This document shows positions 38,890-50,688 of a stretch of DNA of 64,000 bases, in pieces. This stretch comes from Tubulanus polymorphus (Eukaryota > Nemertea > Palaeonemertea > Tubulaniformes > Tubulanidae). The stretch is taken from positions 20,558,153 to 20,622,152 of the forward strand of contig NC_134028.1 of assembly GCF_964204645.1 (NCBI RefSeq). Direction: 5' to 3'. A model generated the notes under the pieces. That model ran no database searches. It saw only the letters and a list, made by a program, of their open reading frames with translations, and was not told the DNA's origin. Every line of letters starts with the position of its first letter. Position 1 is the first letter of the stretch. The position numbers were made by a program, and so were the translations under genes.

Positions 38890-41800
38890 GGCTGTAGCAA
38901 GGATGGCTTAGGGCAGCTGTCCAGAGCTATACAAACAGAGAATGCCCAAGTATTGTATGAGGTAGGATCGGGGATAACGGGGGATAGTGGGCGCTCACAG
39001 ACAAAATTGAAATCTCACAAACAAAACTTGACAAAGAAGAAAATTTTGAAAGAAAAACCAAAAGTATTATGCTCTGAGCGCCCACTGTCCTTAAATTGTG
39101 TTATTTTTGATGAACGGATGGATGTTTTGATTGATACAGGAGCAACTCGAAGTGTCATATCATATGAATACTTTTTAAAATTAAGATCCACGGTATTAGT
39201 AACGCCGTTAGAATATGACGGTTATAAATATGCTACGGTAGCTGATGGGGGTACATTAGAAATATTCGGTATTGTTAAATTAAATCTTAAAATGGAATCA
39301 AGGGTTGTTAAGCAAGAATTTCTGATATTAAGGAAATTGGCTCACCCATGTATTCTAGGCATGGATTTCATTAACAGTCAGGGTGTGGTTATTGACACTC
39401 CGAGAAAGCTCCTACATCTGTCATCCGGTCACTCAATACCTCTTCACGAGGGGGCAAAGGTACAATTACAAATTTGTATAGTAGCTAACGATACGGTCAC
39501 AATTCCGCCTGGTACACAGGTGCAGATAAAAGCAAAAATGAAGGGGACGGGAAGAAAGGACGGTGTAGGTTTTGTTCAACAGTCCGCTAGATTATGGGAT
39601 AAATATGGTATTATGGGTGCGGCTAGTATATCTAATATTAAAAGTGGGGTATTACCTGTGCAAGTTTGTAATCCATCAAATTATTCAAAACGGTTAAAAA
39701 AGGGTGCCATTTTAGGAGATGTTACTCTCATCGATTTAGATGCTCCTATCGCAGACGGGTCATATATGACAATTGATAGTGAAGGTATTTCCACGCCTCA
39801 ACCTGAAAATCAAAACGATATATTAGATAGTGTGGAAACGGGAGACATATCGGTACAGCAAAAAGCTGATTTAAAATCATTATTGGAGGAATACAGAGAT
39901 AGGTTTGCAGAAGGGATATTGGAGTTGGGAACCGCAAAGGGGGTTGAATGCAATATTGAGACTGAAAATGAGGTGCCTATTCGGTCACGACCATATCGGG
40001 TTCCATTAGCGTTGAGGGATATTTTAGATAAGCAGATTGATGAACTTAAAAAGCAAGGCGTTATTGAAGATTCAAATTCAAATTATAGTTCTCCCGCACT
40101 TTTGGTACCAAAACCAGATGGGTCATATCGATTGTGTATTGATTTTAGGCGATTAAATAAGGTATTAAAATTGCAAACATTACATCCAATACCTCATATC
40201 TTTGACACCTTAACTATGTGTGGCACCGCTAGGCCAAAAATATTTTCTTCTCTAGATTTAAGAAGTGGTTATTTTCAGATCCCGATTTCACAAGAGTCTC
40301 GTCACAAAACGGCGTTCGTAACGCCTACTGGTCATTACCAATTTACTAGATTACCCATGGGCATAGCATCGGCCCCTAGTATTTTTCAATCCATTATGGC
40401 TCGCCTCTTACATTCATTAGGGGACTCTGTTTTGGTTTATTTAGATGACCTTTTAGTATTTTCTACGTGTTGGGAGGATCACTTACAACATTTACGCCAA
40501 CTTTTTGAAAGATTACGGGTGGCGGGGTTGACACTTAAACCCAGCAAATGTTTTATTGCTCGACCAAACTGTAAGTTTTTGGGTTTCTATTTAGACGGGG
40601 ATGGCATTAGAACTAATCCCGAGAAAGTAAATGTGATTCGAAACTGCCCTGTGCCTACAAATCAAACTCAAGTTCGGTCTTTCCTAGGGGCTGCTAATTT
40701 CTATAGAAAATTCATTAAGAACTTTTCGGGGCGGGCACGACCATTGACACTATTGACGAGAAAGGGTATACCATTTCTATGGTCTGACGATTGTCAGAAA
40801 GCGTTTGATGACTTGAAACAGGCACTTATAACAGCACCCGTGTTAGCATATCCTTCTCTGAAACGCAAGTTCAAGGTTCACTGCGACGCATCAAATTTTG
40901 CGATGGGATATTGTCTTGTACAGGAAGGAGACGACGGTCAAGAACACGTAATTGCATACGGTGGACGAGCACTAACAAAACAAGAACAAGCATATTCCGC
41001 TAGTGAGCGGGAGTGTCTGGCGCTCATTTCAGCCATTAAGTATTATAAAGTATACCTGTATGGAAATCCTTTTACGGTGGTCACAGATCATAAAGCACTG
41101 TTGTGGTTAAAAAAGATGGAGGTCGATGGTCTCGCCTCAGGTCGGCTACAACGGTGGTGCATCTTCCTACAAGGATACCAATATGACGTTGAGTATCGGG
41201 CAGGAGTACAACATGCAGATGCGGATTTCTTGTCTAGATTAAGGTATCCGGAAATAGTGGCTGTTGACACAGGTAACGACGATATCTTGGTGAATTTGCC
41301 TATGGAACAACGTAAAGATAATGAGTTACGACCTATCATTGATTACCTATTAGACGGATCATTACCAAAAAATGATCGTTTGGCACGACGAATAATCTTG
41401 TCGCACGAAAGGTATATTCTGGACAACAAGGATAGTCTTCAATACTTGCAACATTTAAATCGCCGCCAATCTGCTCACTTCTCTCCTTGCTATGTGATAC
41501 CAAAACAACTTCGCTTACAAATCCTGCAAGAAACACATGAGGTTTTTGGAGGACACAGTGGCATCAAGTCAACGTATATGCGTCTGAAAAATAGGTATTA
41601 TTGGAATGGTATGTTTAACGATGTAAAGGATTTCTGCTTACGATGTAATGTCTGTCAACGGAAAGGGTTGTCTGCAAAAGAGGCTACTAAGGTTCCAATG
41701 CAAACGGTACGGGTGGAGCCAATTTTCCATAAATTTGCTATGGATATGGTGGGTCCCTTTCCGGTGTCTGACAAGGGGCATAAATATGTGTTGACATGTA

Positions 41801-42957
41801 TTGAAACTTTTTCATCATATATGGAGGCATTTCCGCTTAAGACGGCATCGGCAGAAGAGGTCGCCGAAAGGTTGGTGGATGGTATCATTTTGAGATATGG
41901 GATGTTTTCTACTATACTTACCGACAATGGGTCAAACTTTATCTCAAAAGTCTTTCAACGAACGGCCATCCTCTTGGGGGGTAGAACAAAAACTACGTCC
42001 TCATATCATCCGCAGGCGAATGGTGCTTTAGAAGTACAACATAGACAATTAAACAAATCAATAGCTAAGTTATTAGATGGACAAAGCCCGGGAAAGTGGG
42101 ACTTATATCTGCAATCTGCGGTATTCGCAATGAATTCCTCAAATAATATCAATTCGACGTCATTCACGCCTTTTGAAATTGTTTTTGGGCGGATGCCTAA
42201 ATTGCCCATGGAACTAGCCATATCAGCTCCAAAAAATGAATATGGGTCTCATGTGGCCTATTTTCAACACTTAATTAAGAAGATGGATATAGTACATGAC
42301 ATAGTTCGTAAGAATCGGGAACTGAGCAAAATAAAAATGAAGCAGCAGTACGATAAAAATGCTAAAGATATTCAGTTTGAAGTGGGGAGTAAGGTTTTTC
42401 TTTATTACCCACACTTGCCTACTGGGGCATCAAAGAAATTACATTCATTTTGGCTGGGCCCATATGAAATTATTGAAAAAATAGGAGAAGTTAATTACAG
42501 ATTGAGAACGGATGATAATCGAAAGGTTAAAACATTAGTTCATGTAAATAGGTTGCGTCCGGTTTATGAATCTAAAAAACCGCCTACTTACGACTTACCG
42601 CAGACTATTGAAAAATTAGATGACTTACCAGGGAACCTCGCCATGGATGAAATCGTTTTGCCCCATAAGAGTCGCCATGTCAAAATCGGCATGACGCCCG
42701 CAATTGAACCTCCTACTTTGACGCAGAGGGACATGACGTTATCGAAGGGTCGCGAAAATATTGACGGGAAAGACGAGTCGATATACACTGTGTCTCGAAT
42801 ACTCAAACATAGAAGACGGGGAGGCAGGTTGTATTATTATGTCGCCTGGGAGGGTTATGCGGATAAGACTTGGGAACCGGAGGAGAATTTCTTGGATAGG
42901 TCGATCTTGACGGCATATCATCAGAAAGCCAAGAAAAGACGGAAACGACGTGCATAG
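38890..42957 (+). CDS. pol: pol polyprotein with C-terminal chromodomain
   Basis: The frame is open from the gag TAG to 42,957. Counting from 38,953, the aspartic protease DTGA is at residues 61-64 (LIDTGATRSV). Reverse transcriptase follows with LPMGIASAPSIFQ and catalytic YLDD (about 496-499), then RNase H (HCDASNFAMGY, about 640; SASEREC). Integrase has the HHCC zinc end (about 862-900) and the DDE residues in AMDMVG (about 928), TDNGSN (about 989) and ANGALE (about 1,020). A GPY/F-type module and a chromodomain (about 1,275-1,320; VSRILKHRRRGG, YYYVAWEGY, TWEPEENF) complete it. The chromodomain normally steers integration to marked chromatin. All catalytic residues are present, so it looks active. 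Confidence 0.95.
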   Translation, partial: GCSKDGLGQLSRAIQTENAQVLYEVGSGITGDSGRSQTKLKSHKQNLTKKKILKEKPKVLCSERPLSLNCVIFDERMDVLIDTGATRSVISYEYFLKLRSTVLVTPLEYDGYKYATVADGGTLEIFGIVKLNLKMESRVVKQEFLILRKLAHPCILGMDFINSQGVVIDTPRKLLHLSSGHSIPLHEGAKVQLQICIVANDTVTIPPGTQVQIKAKMKGTGRKDGVGFVQQSARLWDKYGIMGAASISNIKSGVLPVQVCNPSNYSKRLKKGAILGDVTLIDLDAPIADGSYMTIDSEGISTPQPENQNDILDSVETGDISVQQKADLKSLLEEYRDRFAEGILELGTAKGVECNIETENEVPIRSRPYRVPLALRDILDKQIDELKKQGVIEDSNSNYSSPALLVPKPDGSYRLCIDFRRLNKVLKLQTLHPIPHIFDTLTMCGTARPKIFSSLDLRSGYFQIPISQESRHKTAFVTPTGHYQFTRLPMGIASAPSIFQSIMARLLHSLGDSVLVYLDDLLVFSTCWEDHLQHLRQLFERLRVAGLTLKPSKCFIARPNCKFLGFYLDGDGIRTNPEKVNVIRNCPVPTNQTQVRSFLGAANFYRKFIKNFSGRARPLTLLTRKGIPFLWSDDCQKAFDDLKQALITAPVLAYPSLKRKFKVHCDASNFAMGYCLVQEGDDGQEHVIAYGGRALTKQEQAYSASERECLALISAIKYYKVYLYGNPFTVVTDHKALLWLKKMEVDGLASGRLQRWCIFLQGYQYDVEYRAGVQHADADFLSRLRYPEIVAVDTGNDDILVNLPMEQRKDNELRPIIDYLLDGSLPKNDRLARRIILSHERYILDNKDSLQYLQHLNRRQSAHFSPCYVIPKQLRLQILQETHEVFGGHSGIKSTYMRLKNRYYWNGMFNDVKDFCLRCNVCQRKGLSAKEATKVPMQTVRVEPIFHKFAMDMVGPFPVSDKGHKYVLTCIETFSSYMEAFPLKTASAEEVAERLVDGIILRYGMFSTILTDNGSNFISKVFQRTAILLGGRTKTTSSYHPQANGALEVQHRQLNKSIAKLLDGQSPGKWDLYLQSAVFAMNSSNNINSTSFTPFEIVFGRMPKLPMELAISAPKNEYGSHVAYFQHLIKKMDIVHDIVRKNRELSKIKMKQQYDKNAKDIQFEVGSKVFLYYPHLPTGASKKLHSFWLGPYEIIEKIGEVNYRLRTDDNRKVKTLVHVNRLRPVYESKKPPTYDLPQTIEKLDDLPGNLAMDEIVLPHKSRHVKIGMTPAIEPPTLTQRDMTLSKGRENIDGKDESIYTVSRILKHRRRGGRLYYYVAWEGYADKTWEPEENFLDRSILTAYHQKAKKRRKRRA

Positions 42958-43090
42958 GATATTTGCCACGCACCCAACAGTTGTTGCGAAATTAATTAAG
43001 GATAATAGGAGAAATGAGTATGAGTATAAAGTTGCTGTGTTTTAAGAAATTGTTAGGAAATCAAGAAGTTATGATTTAAAATGTTGTTTT

Positions 43091-43097
43091 AGGAACC
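43091..43097 (+). promoter_or_regulatory. splice acceptor just before env
   Basis: GTTTTAG|GAACC ends at 43,092, five bases before the env ATG in a good start context (ACCATGG). Together with the leader donor at 37,828 it would give a spliced env mRNA. Confidence 0.55.
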
Positions 43098-44930
43098 ATG
43101 GTTCGGAGTATAGTTCATATCGTTATGATTTGGTCGTGGATAGGACCAATGGCTGCATGGAATGCAGAGCTACGGATGGGGGCTGGAGTAGTGTTCCAGC
43201 CAGTTGACGAGATAAATGTAGCAGCAACAAAATGGGAACATAGTGTTATGATTCCTTTAGTAGATGTTTCCCGGTTTTCGATGACAATTCCTAATATGAC
43301 GTGTGGAATGCCCAATGCCGAATGCCGACAAATAGAGAAAATGTTTCGCCTAATGCGTTTGCGTAAAATCCGAGCTGATCAAAAATTTAACAGTTCCAGG
43401 CGTATGATTGAATCATTATTACCTGTTGAAATTCCGAGTACAAGAAGAGAAGGCCGTATGAAACGAACACCACTATCATTCATCGGAGATGTCGCCAGTT
43501 TGATTTTTGGGGTCGCCACTACTGAGCAGTTACAAATAGTGGAAAGACATATGAATAAGTTTGATGCATTACAAAAATTAGATCATAAAGCTATTGTCCA
43601 GTTACAAGAACGGTTAACTAGCTTTGCCAACGTAACAGATTCTAGATTTAAGTTAGTCAAGTCTCTAGTACGACAAAACAGAGATTATATGTCAAAACTT
43701 TCGGAATTCGTTGTAAATAATACTATGAATCAGGCTCGTATACAGGCAAGGGTACATGCACTATCATACGTAGTGCGGTATTCCATTAATTATGGGGATG
43801 TTATTGAGGCTATCAGCAGCCACATGGCCGCGTGGTTGCGCTCCACTAACGTTTTACTATCAAATAGACTACCTGTGGAGTTAATTCCGGTAACAAGTCT
43901 CCAGGAAATCTTATCAAAAATTCGCGTTACATTGAAGAATTTTTACCCCATGTTTGAGCTGGCACATCAAACCCCGAGTTATTATTATTCGCACGCGCGA
44001 ACGTTTACTGTCAGGACTCGTGAATATATAGTGGTTCATATGCAGATCCCAATACAAGCAAAAAATACGCATTTTCGTTTGTATAATATATTATCTTTTC
44101 ACCTTCCGGTTAATGCAACCGCTACGGTGTATACAAAAATAATTAACCTCCCACGCTTCTTTGGCGTTAGTAAGAATTTGCAAACTTACGTGTTGATTGA
44201 TGAAGCCACTTATTCGCTTTGCCAAGGACGTTATATACAGAATTGTGCAGATGGATTACCTATCTATACTCGAACACAAAAATCATGCGCGTCTGCACTT
44301 TTCTTTGATAATCCTAAGGATCTAATTGGGCAGTGTGATCTGACATATACTTCCGTGGCGCCTCTGTCTCAGGCGGTCCTGTTGACAACCAATAAATATT
44401 TGATATCCATTCACGACAAGCGAGATGATTGGATTTCCCAATGTGGACTGGATCCACCAATTAGGGTTCCGGTCTGTGATTTTTGTGTTGTCACCTTGCA
44501 ATGTCATTGTGGGTTGAATTCGAAATACTTTACGCTTTCGCCGACTTTAACAAATTGTGAAAAAGGTCATGATAGAATAACTCGATTATATCCCGTTAAC
44601 ATACCGGCGGCATTACTTTTGGGTAAAGAGGATGATATTGATAATATGCAAACAGAGGTATTATATTCTAAAATTCCGCGTATCACACTGCCTGATTTTA
44701 ATATAGAAGGACATGAATGGGATAATGTGATACGGGCTGAAAACGCTAAGGAAGCTGATTTTAAAAAATTGGCGCAGGCTATAAGCCGTGACAAGATAGC
44801 GTATACAAGTAGGTCCGATTATTTACGGTCAGAAATTAGGGGGACACATAGTTCTTTGAAAATCGGTGGTTATATTCTGATTTCGTTAGTAATTGTGGCA
44901 ATAATAGTATCGACTCTTCGCCACAAATAG
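43098..44930 (+). CDS. env: env: F-type fusion glycoprotein (errantivirus/baculovirus F-like)
   Basis: 610 aa with an N-terminal hydrophobic signal (about 4-20) and a surface subunit. A basic furin-type site RMKR (120-123) is directly followed by TPLSFIGDVASLIFGVAT, which has the spacing and composition of the fusion peptide of baculovirus F and insect errantivirus Env. The long ectodomain has NxT/S sites and a cysteine-rich part (about 385-490). One membrane span near the C-terminus (IGGYILISLVIVAIIV, about 589-604) is followed by a four-residue tail. It would sit on the particle surface and could allow cell-to-cell movement. The frame is intact. Family assignment rests on architecture and the cleavage/fusion block, not on a search. 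Confidence 0.85.
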   Translation: MVRSIVHIVMIWSWIGPMAAWNAELRMGAGVVFQPVDEINVAATKWEHSVMIPLVDVSRFSMTIPNMTCGMPNAECRQIEKMFRLMRLRKIRADQKFNSSRRMIESLLPVEIPSTRREGRMKRTPLSFIGDVASLIFGVATTEQLQIVERHMNKFDALQKLDHKAIVQLQERLTSFANVTDSRFKLVKSLVRQNRDYMSKLSEFVVNNTMNQARIQARVHALSYVVRYSINYGDVIEAISSHMAAWLRSTNVLLSNRLPVELIPVTSLQEILSKIRVTLKNFYPMFELAHQTPSYYYSHARTFTVRTREYIVVHMQIPIQAKNTHFRLYNILSFHLPVNATATVYTKIINLPRFFGVSKNLQTYVLIDEATYSLCQGRYIQNCADGLPIYTRTQKSCASALFFDNPKDLIGQCDLTYTSVAPLSQAVLLTTNKYLISIHDKRDDWISQCGLDPPIRVPVCDFCVVTLQCHCGLNSKYFTLSPTLTNCEKGHDRITRLYPVNIPAALLLGKEDDIDNMQTEVLYSKIPRITLPDFNIEGHEWDNVIRAENAKEADFKKLAQAISRDKIAYTSRSDYLRSEIRGTHSSLKIGGYILISLVIVAIIVSTLRHK

Positions 44931-45440
44931 CAGTACATGTTATCCCTGCCTAGACTACGGATGAATTTGCTTTCTGAGGCAATGGGTGGGGACTAGCGGC
45001 TGACATCTCGGCGATTCGGGTGTATCTGATCAGTATATCCATTTTTGCATAAATTTCGGCTCATCTTTATAAAATGTACTTAGAAAATTATTATGGAATT
45101 ATTCATTAATTGTTGAAGCTGTCTGTTGCCAACATGTGCTGGGCACACGATAATCAACTAAATGATGTACTTGGCATCAGTATTAATTTACGTCGTTGAT
45201 TGGAGTCGGGACAGGTTGGACAAACCATCTTAAACGGTTAAAGATCGAGGCGGTCAGTGTATGGAAAGGGAGAGGAACATAATAAAAAAGGGAAACTTTC
45301 GGTGTATACTGTTTTAATAATGCTTACTTCCAAAAAAAAGGGGAAGAGAAGTTGGTGGTTTTGTATCTAACTAAATTTGTATTATCATACTAAATGTGGT
45401 ATAAAAAGAAACGAACTCCAGTGAGTGTAAATAGATCTGG
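44931..45440. other. retroelement non-coding segment after env
   Basis: I see no coding region on the plus strand. It would be the 3' UTR of the antisense transcript if that gene is real. Confidence 0.5.
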
Positions 45441-46885
45441 TCATTCTTCTCGTTCTGAAATATAGGATTTGTATTTGCATGAGTTTTTTTTTAATTCCCA
45501 TATGGTTCATATTGTAATTTCTCGGACTGAAATACGAATTTGTTATATTTGCTTGTATATTTTATAAAATTCTTACCGGGTTCGCTGTCACTGGAATTTG
45601 TAGGTGAAGGAGGTGGGAAGTAGCTAGCCAGCGACGGCAGGGAGCTGGAGGTGCTGCTTGCAGAAGGGCTAGCAGGGGTATCAGGGATGTGAAGGATCGG
45701 ATATCGGGAATGGGGAATCAGGTACAGGAGGGGAATCGGGAACTCCAAGTGATAGGAGGGGGTGCTGAGAAAGGTCGAGAAAAGGAGTTGAGTTGGGAGA
45801 AGAGGTACTGGGGGATGGGGACATGCGGTTATAGGGTGGAGGTTGTGGCCCCAGACCGGGGGGCGAGGGGTCCACGCTCTGGTCTGTGGGCGCGTTAGTA
45901 CGACGGGAATAGGGATGCATGCGGAGGGTGCCGCCGCTTGGTTGCCCCCTTCCCGTGCCCCTTTGCCGCGCCGTATGTTGCCCTCGTGTTGAGGATGGGG
46001 TGGATGGAACTGGGAGCCCTGCGTAAATAGACAATATATATAGAGGTAACATGTGGAATTGTGTTCGTGGCGTTGCCATAGTATAATTATTAGCATTAGA
46101 ACATATAACTAATGGTATACGCAATGAATAAATAAATACGTATGAACTATGGTTGTAAAGAGGGATATATATAATGTATACCTGAAAACGCGGCGCGTAA
46201 GTCGTCGGTGGCAGCCCGAATTATGTTTAATAATTGTTGTCGGTTGCCTGCGTTGCAAAAGTATATTAGAAAAAGCAGTTATAAATTGTTTTTTTTGGTA
46301 CATAAAATGAATTAAGAAGTCTTACCGGGCTGTGCTAGAATAAAGCCATACAGCATGTGTAGGACCAGTGAGGCTGATATGAAAAACAAAATATGACAGG
46401 ATGAGATATATATGTTGTTAATTTTGAGGTTTCTAATTTTATATACTTCATGCTTTGAAGCACGGTATTAGTACGTTGCCGTACAGTACCTTGGAAGTGC
46501 TGATTAAAAAAAAAAAAAAAAAAACAAAGAAAGAAAAAAAAAAGGGATTGTATATATAAAAGTATTGTTGCATAATATAATACAACGGTAATGAAATGGA
46601 CTGAAGTGCAATTAACGTTTTTACAATTAGTAATTATAGTTACATGACTAACATTGTTAAATTTCAGGGTTTTTCTGGTATTATATTGTTCACATTTTTA
46701 GGAATAGCGCATGGGGTAATAGATCTTATCAGGGGCGATGTGACCGTTTAAAATAACAAAGTGCAAGAGTGGCGCATAATGTATTATCGCATGTAATGAT
46801 AAAACTGTACAAAATGGTTGGTGTGTTAGTTTATAAGTATTCAAAATAAGTTGCTTACCGAAAAAAAAAACTCTATCGGGTCCAT
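45441..46885 (-). CDS. candidate spliced antisense proline-rich gene in the retroelement
   Basis: On the minus strand, exon-like segments with consensus sites line up: 46,859-46,885 (a short ATG-containing exon, donor TCG|GTAAGC), 46,326-46,373 (after CATATCAG, donor CCCG|GTAAGA), 46,182-46,247 (after AACGCAG, donor TCAG|GTATAC) and 45,577-46,018 (after TTTACGCAG). The second, third and fourth join in phase without a stop. They give a hydrophobic stretch (LVLHMLYGFILA), a helical piece (NRQQLLNIIRAATDDLRAAF) and a long Pro/Ser-rich part with PPPY (late-domain type), ending at TGA 45,681-45,683. The ATG exon (ends in a T10 run) is one phase off. The last exon is also open in a second frame, ending at donor 45,577; a segment at 45,441-45,454 could close that frame with an acidic end (DSEPEREE). 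I know no homologue. Role unknown. Confidence 0.45.
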
Positions 46886-47310
46886 TGTGAATGATAATCC
46901 GGATGGTAATGAGGGTTTAGTCTTTATGGCGGATGGAAGTAGAATGTTTCAGAGATGGGGATTTTACTCAGTATCAAGGGTGACTTTTTGGCCAGGTGTA
47001 CTGTTATTGTTGCTGGTCAGAAAAGAAATAATGGGTTTTTTTTTCTCTCTCTACCATCCAGATGTTGAAAATTTATGTGCGTCAGTTGCAAGATTGTTGT
47101 ATCATTTATCATAAAGCACCATTTTTATTGCCTTACGGTGAAGTTCAAGGGGTGAAAGTTGTTAAAAAAGAAAAACAAAAAAGAAAAAGTTGTTTATGGA
47201 AGTAAGGGGTACTGATTTTGCACTATTGCTAGCTACGGCTCTTAAAAAAATCTCTGGAAGTGCAAACGGGCTTCAGTATTTTTTTTGGCGATTGGGGGTC
47301 CAATCGTCTG

Positions 47311-47320
47311 GAAAGGGGGA
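47311..47320 (+). other. polypurine tract
   Basis: GAAAGGGGGA lies eight bases before the 3' LTR as defined by LTR identity and is the expected primer site for plus-strand DNA. A TG directly after it (47,321) suggests the true LTR start may be there, eight bases upstream of the identity boundary. Confidence 0.65.
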
Positions 47321-47328
47321 TGGTATTG

Positions 47329-47923
47329 GAGTAATAAATTACCTATTTAGACAGTGGGAAATAAGCCGGAGTTCAAGGCAGTAGTTGCGGTTAGCAGGCG
47401 ACCTACGTGAATACTTACGTCACACATAAGAGAGAAGCATAGAAGATAGGTGAGAGTGACGTGGGTGTCTACGTGGGAAAGCTTGTTATAGCAGCAGCCT
47501 TGAGCTCTGGAAAGTTGAGTTATAAATTTAGCGCTCGTGACGTATAACACACGTAGAAATGATTTACATGGCCAGTAGGACTGTAGTAATAGAATAAGAC
47601 GTCTCTGGCGATGAGGCCAAGCGGTGTGGAAATATACGTCACGAGCGAAGGAAGAATAAGTATAAAAAGGGAGGGTTTTAATGCAGTGGGGTCGAAAGCT
47701 TGGTCGGTAGAGCTGGGTCGGTTGAGCTAGTGGTTAGAACTAGAGGGGACGTGCTAGGAAGATTGTAAGAAGAGAGTATAAGAATAAAGATCTGGATCGA
47801 TAGAAGAAGCTAGTTGTAGTTAATTTATGAGAAGAACCCCAAGGAACTACGCTGGTGAAACGCAAACAACGCAGGTGGTCAACACACGTCACCCGGACAC
47901 TGGGACAGAGGACCCCCACAACA
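47329..47923 (+). repeat. 3' LTR
   Basis: 595 bases reading the same as the 5' LTR, with TATAAAAA at 47,661 and AATAAA at 47,783. Confidence 0.95.
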
Positions 47924-49680
<1,757 letters not shown>

Positions 49681-49719
49681 ATTAGAACGTCTCTCAGTCG
49701 GCGTACTACAGCCCCGAAA

Positions 49720-50688
49720 CTACCGGTCTACCCGACACGCCTGGCATCGTGTGAAACTACGGAATCTATCATCGGTAGAAATAAGGATGAAAAAATTACC
49801 GACTGAATTGAAAACCGTTGTAGTGAGAGCGAATTGATAAAACATTGCTCGCAATCTATAATCGCGTATTACAAAACCGTTTATTTCAAAAAGTCGCGGC
49901 ATTGTGGCCGGGATTTCGCAAATTAGAAAGAAAGTGACGAGCGCAACGACATTTCTGAGAGCGCGGATATCGATGACATTGTTGCGGGCGACGGAATCAC
50001 TTCGACGAAGAGACCGTCGAGCTGTGGTCGCACGATATAAAACAAACATTAACAGAAAATTGACAACTATCAAAAAACAAGTAGGGAATATTGACGTTAT
50101 GAACATGTAAACATAATTGGTGTAATTTGTGATGAGTTTTGTGAGAAAATCAGTATATTTGAAGAGTGTATAACCGCTGAACTGGGTATGAACACGAATA
50201 TCTAATCTAAGACAAGGCAAGTGATAAAGTCCTGGGAATGAGCCTTGTATGATATAATGCCAGTTTGCCAACGCGCTTAAGGTAACCACACAAATCATCA
50301 TTGATAGTAGTTTTCTTTGTGTCCAAAATCGTACCGCTCGCAACGGAAATGAAATCACCACTAGCCGATCAACACTGAGCAAAACAACCGACCAATTCCT
50401 CGATGTCTCTAACCAGAGAAACATATATGAAAATATGAACAAAATCCAACCCCCGAATTTGAGCGCGTAAAAACGAAACATGACGTCACCCATAATCGCG
50501 TAAACGTACAACGCCCGAATCGGGTACAAAAACGCGAACGAAACGAGAAACGATAAATCAAAACAAGCTACGAATTTGCATACGTAGTATGATTTTCGTT
50601 TCAAACGTTCGATCGTAACGATAGTACAATCGCATGGACGTAAAACGTATCGATGTAAACTTTTCGTATCGGTGAAGTTTTTACGCAC
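49720..50688 (-). CDS. rhodopsin-class G-protein-coupled receptor, last exon (TM1 missing)
   Basis: 322 codons encode six visible membrane spans at about residues 36-60 (TM2, with the conserved Asp in CFDLSFL), 79-105 (TM3), 126-147 (TM4), 190-218 (TM5), 245-264 (TM6) and 283-304 (TM7). DRL (107-109) stands where DRY usually is, and NSVGNF (294-299) where NPxxY is. Extracellular cysteines (Cys159 in ECL2) are few. Basic clusters lie in the third loop (ARRSLRRSD). TM1 is absent: the open frame begins just before TM2 (ERLKRKSYYV is an ICL1-like stretch), so the N-terminus and TM1 must be in an upstream exon I cannot place, or the gene is truncated. The general look is that of an invertebrate peptide receptor; the ligand is unknown. 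Confidence 0.8.
   Translation of the reverse strand: MRKNFTDTKSLHRYVLRPCDCTIVTIERLKRKSYYVCKFVACFDLSFLVSFAFLYPIRALYVYAIMGDVMFRFYALKFGGWILFIFSYMFLWLETSRNWSVVLLSVDRLVVISFPLRAVRFWTQRKLLSMMICVVTLSALANWHYIIQGSFPGLYHLPCLRLDIRVHTQFSGYTLFKYTDFLTKLITNYTNYVYMFITSIFPTCFLIVVNFLLMFVLYRATTARRSLRRSDSVARNNVIDIRALRNVVALVTFFLICEIPATMPRLFEINGFVIRDYRLRAMFYQFALTTTVFNSVGNFFILISTDDRFRSFTRCQACRVDR

Larger units (their letters stand above)
37187..47923 (+). mobile_element. Ty3/gypsy-class LTR retroelement with chromodomain and env
   Basis: A 10.7-kb element: 595-bp LTRs (37,187-37,781 and 47,329-47,923) that I read as identical, leader, gag, pol, env, an antisense gene candidate, purine tract and 3' LTR. Identical LTRs and open gag, pol and env frames show recent insertion. 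No target-site duplication is found (TATTT on the left, GTTCC on the right), and the bases just outside the two LTR starts differ. The element order, the protease-RT-RNaseH-integrase order with a GPY/F-type motif (WLGPYEIIEKIGEVNYRL), and the C-terminal chromodomain place pol with chromovirus-like gypsy elements. Confidence 0.95.
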
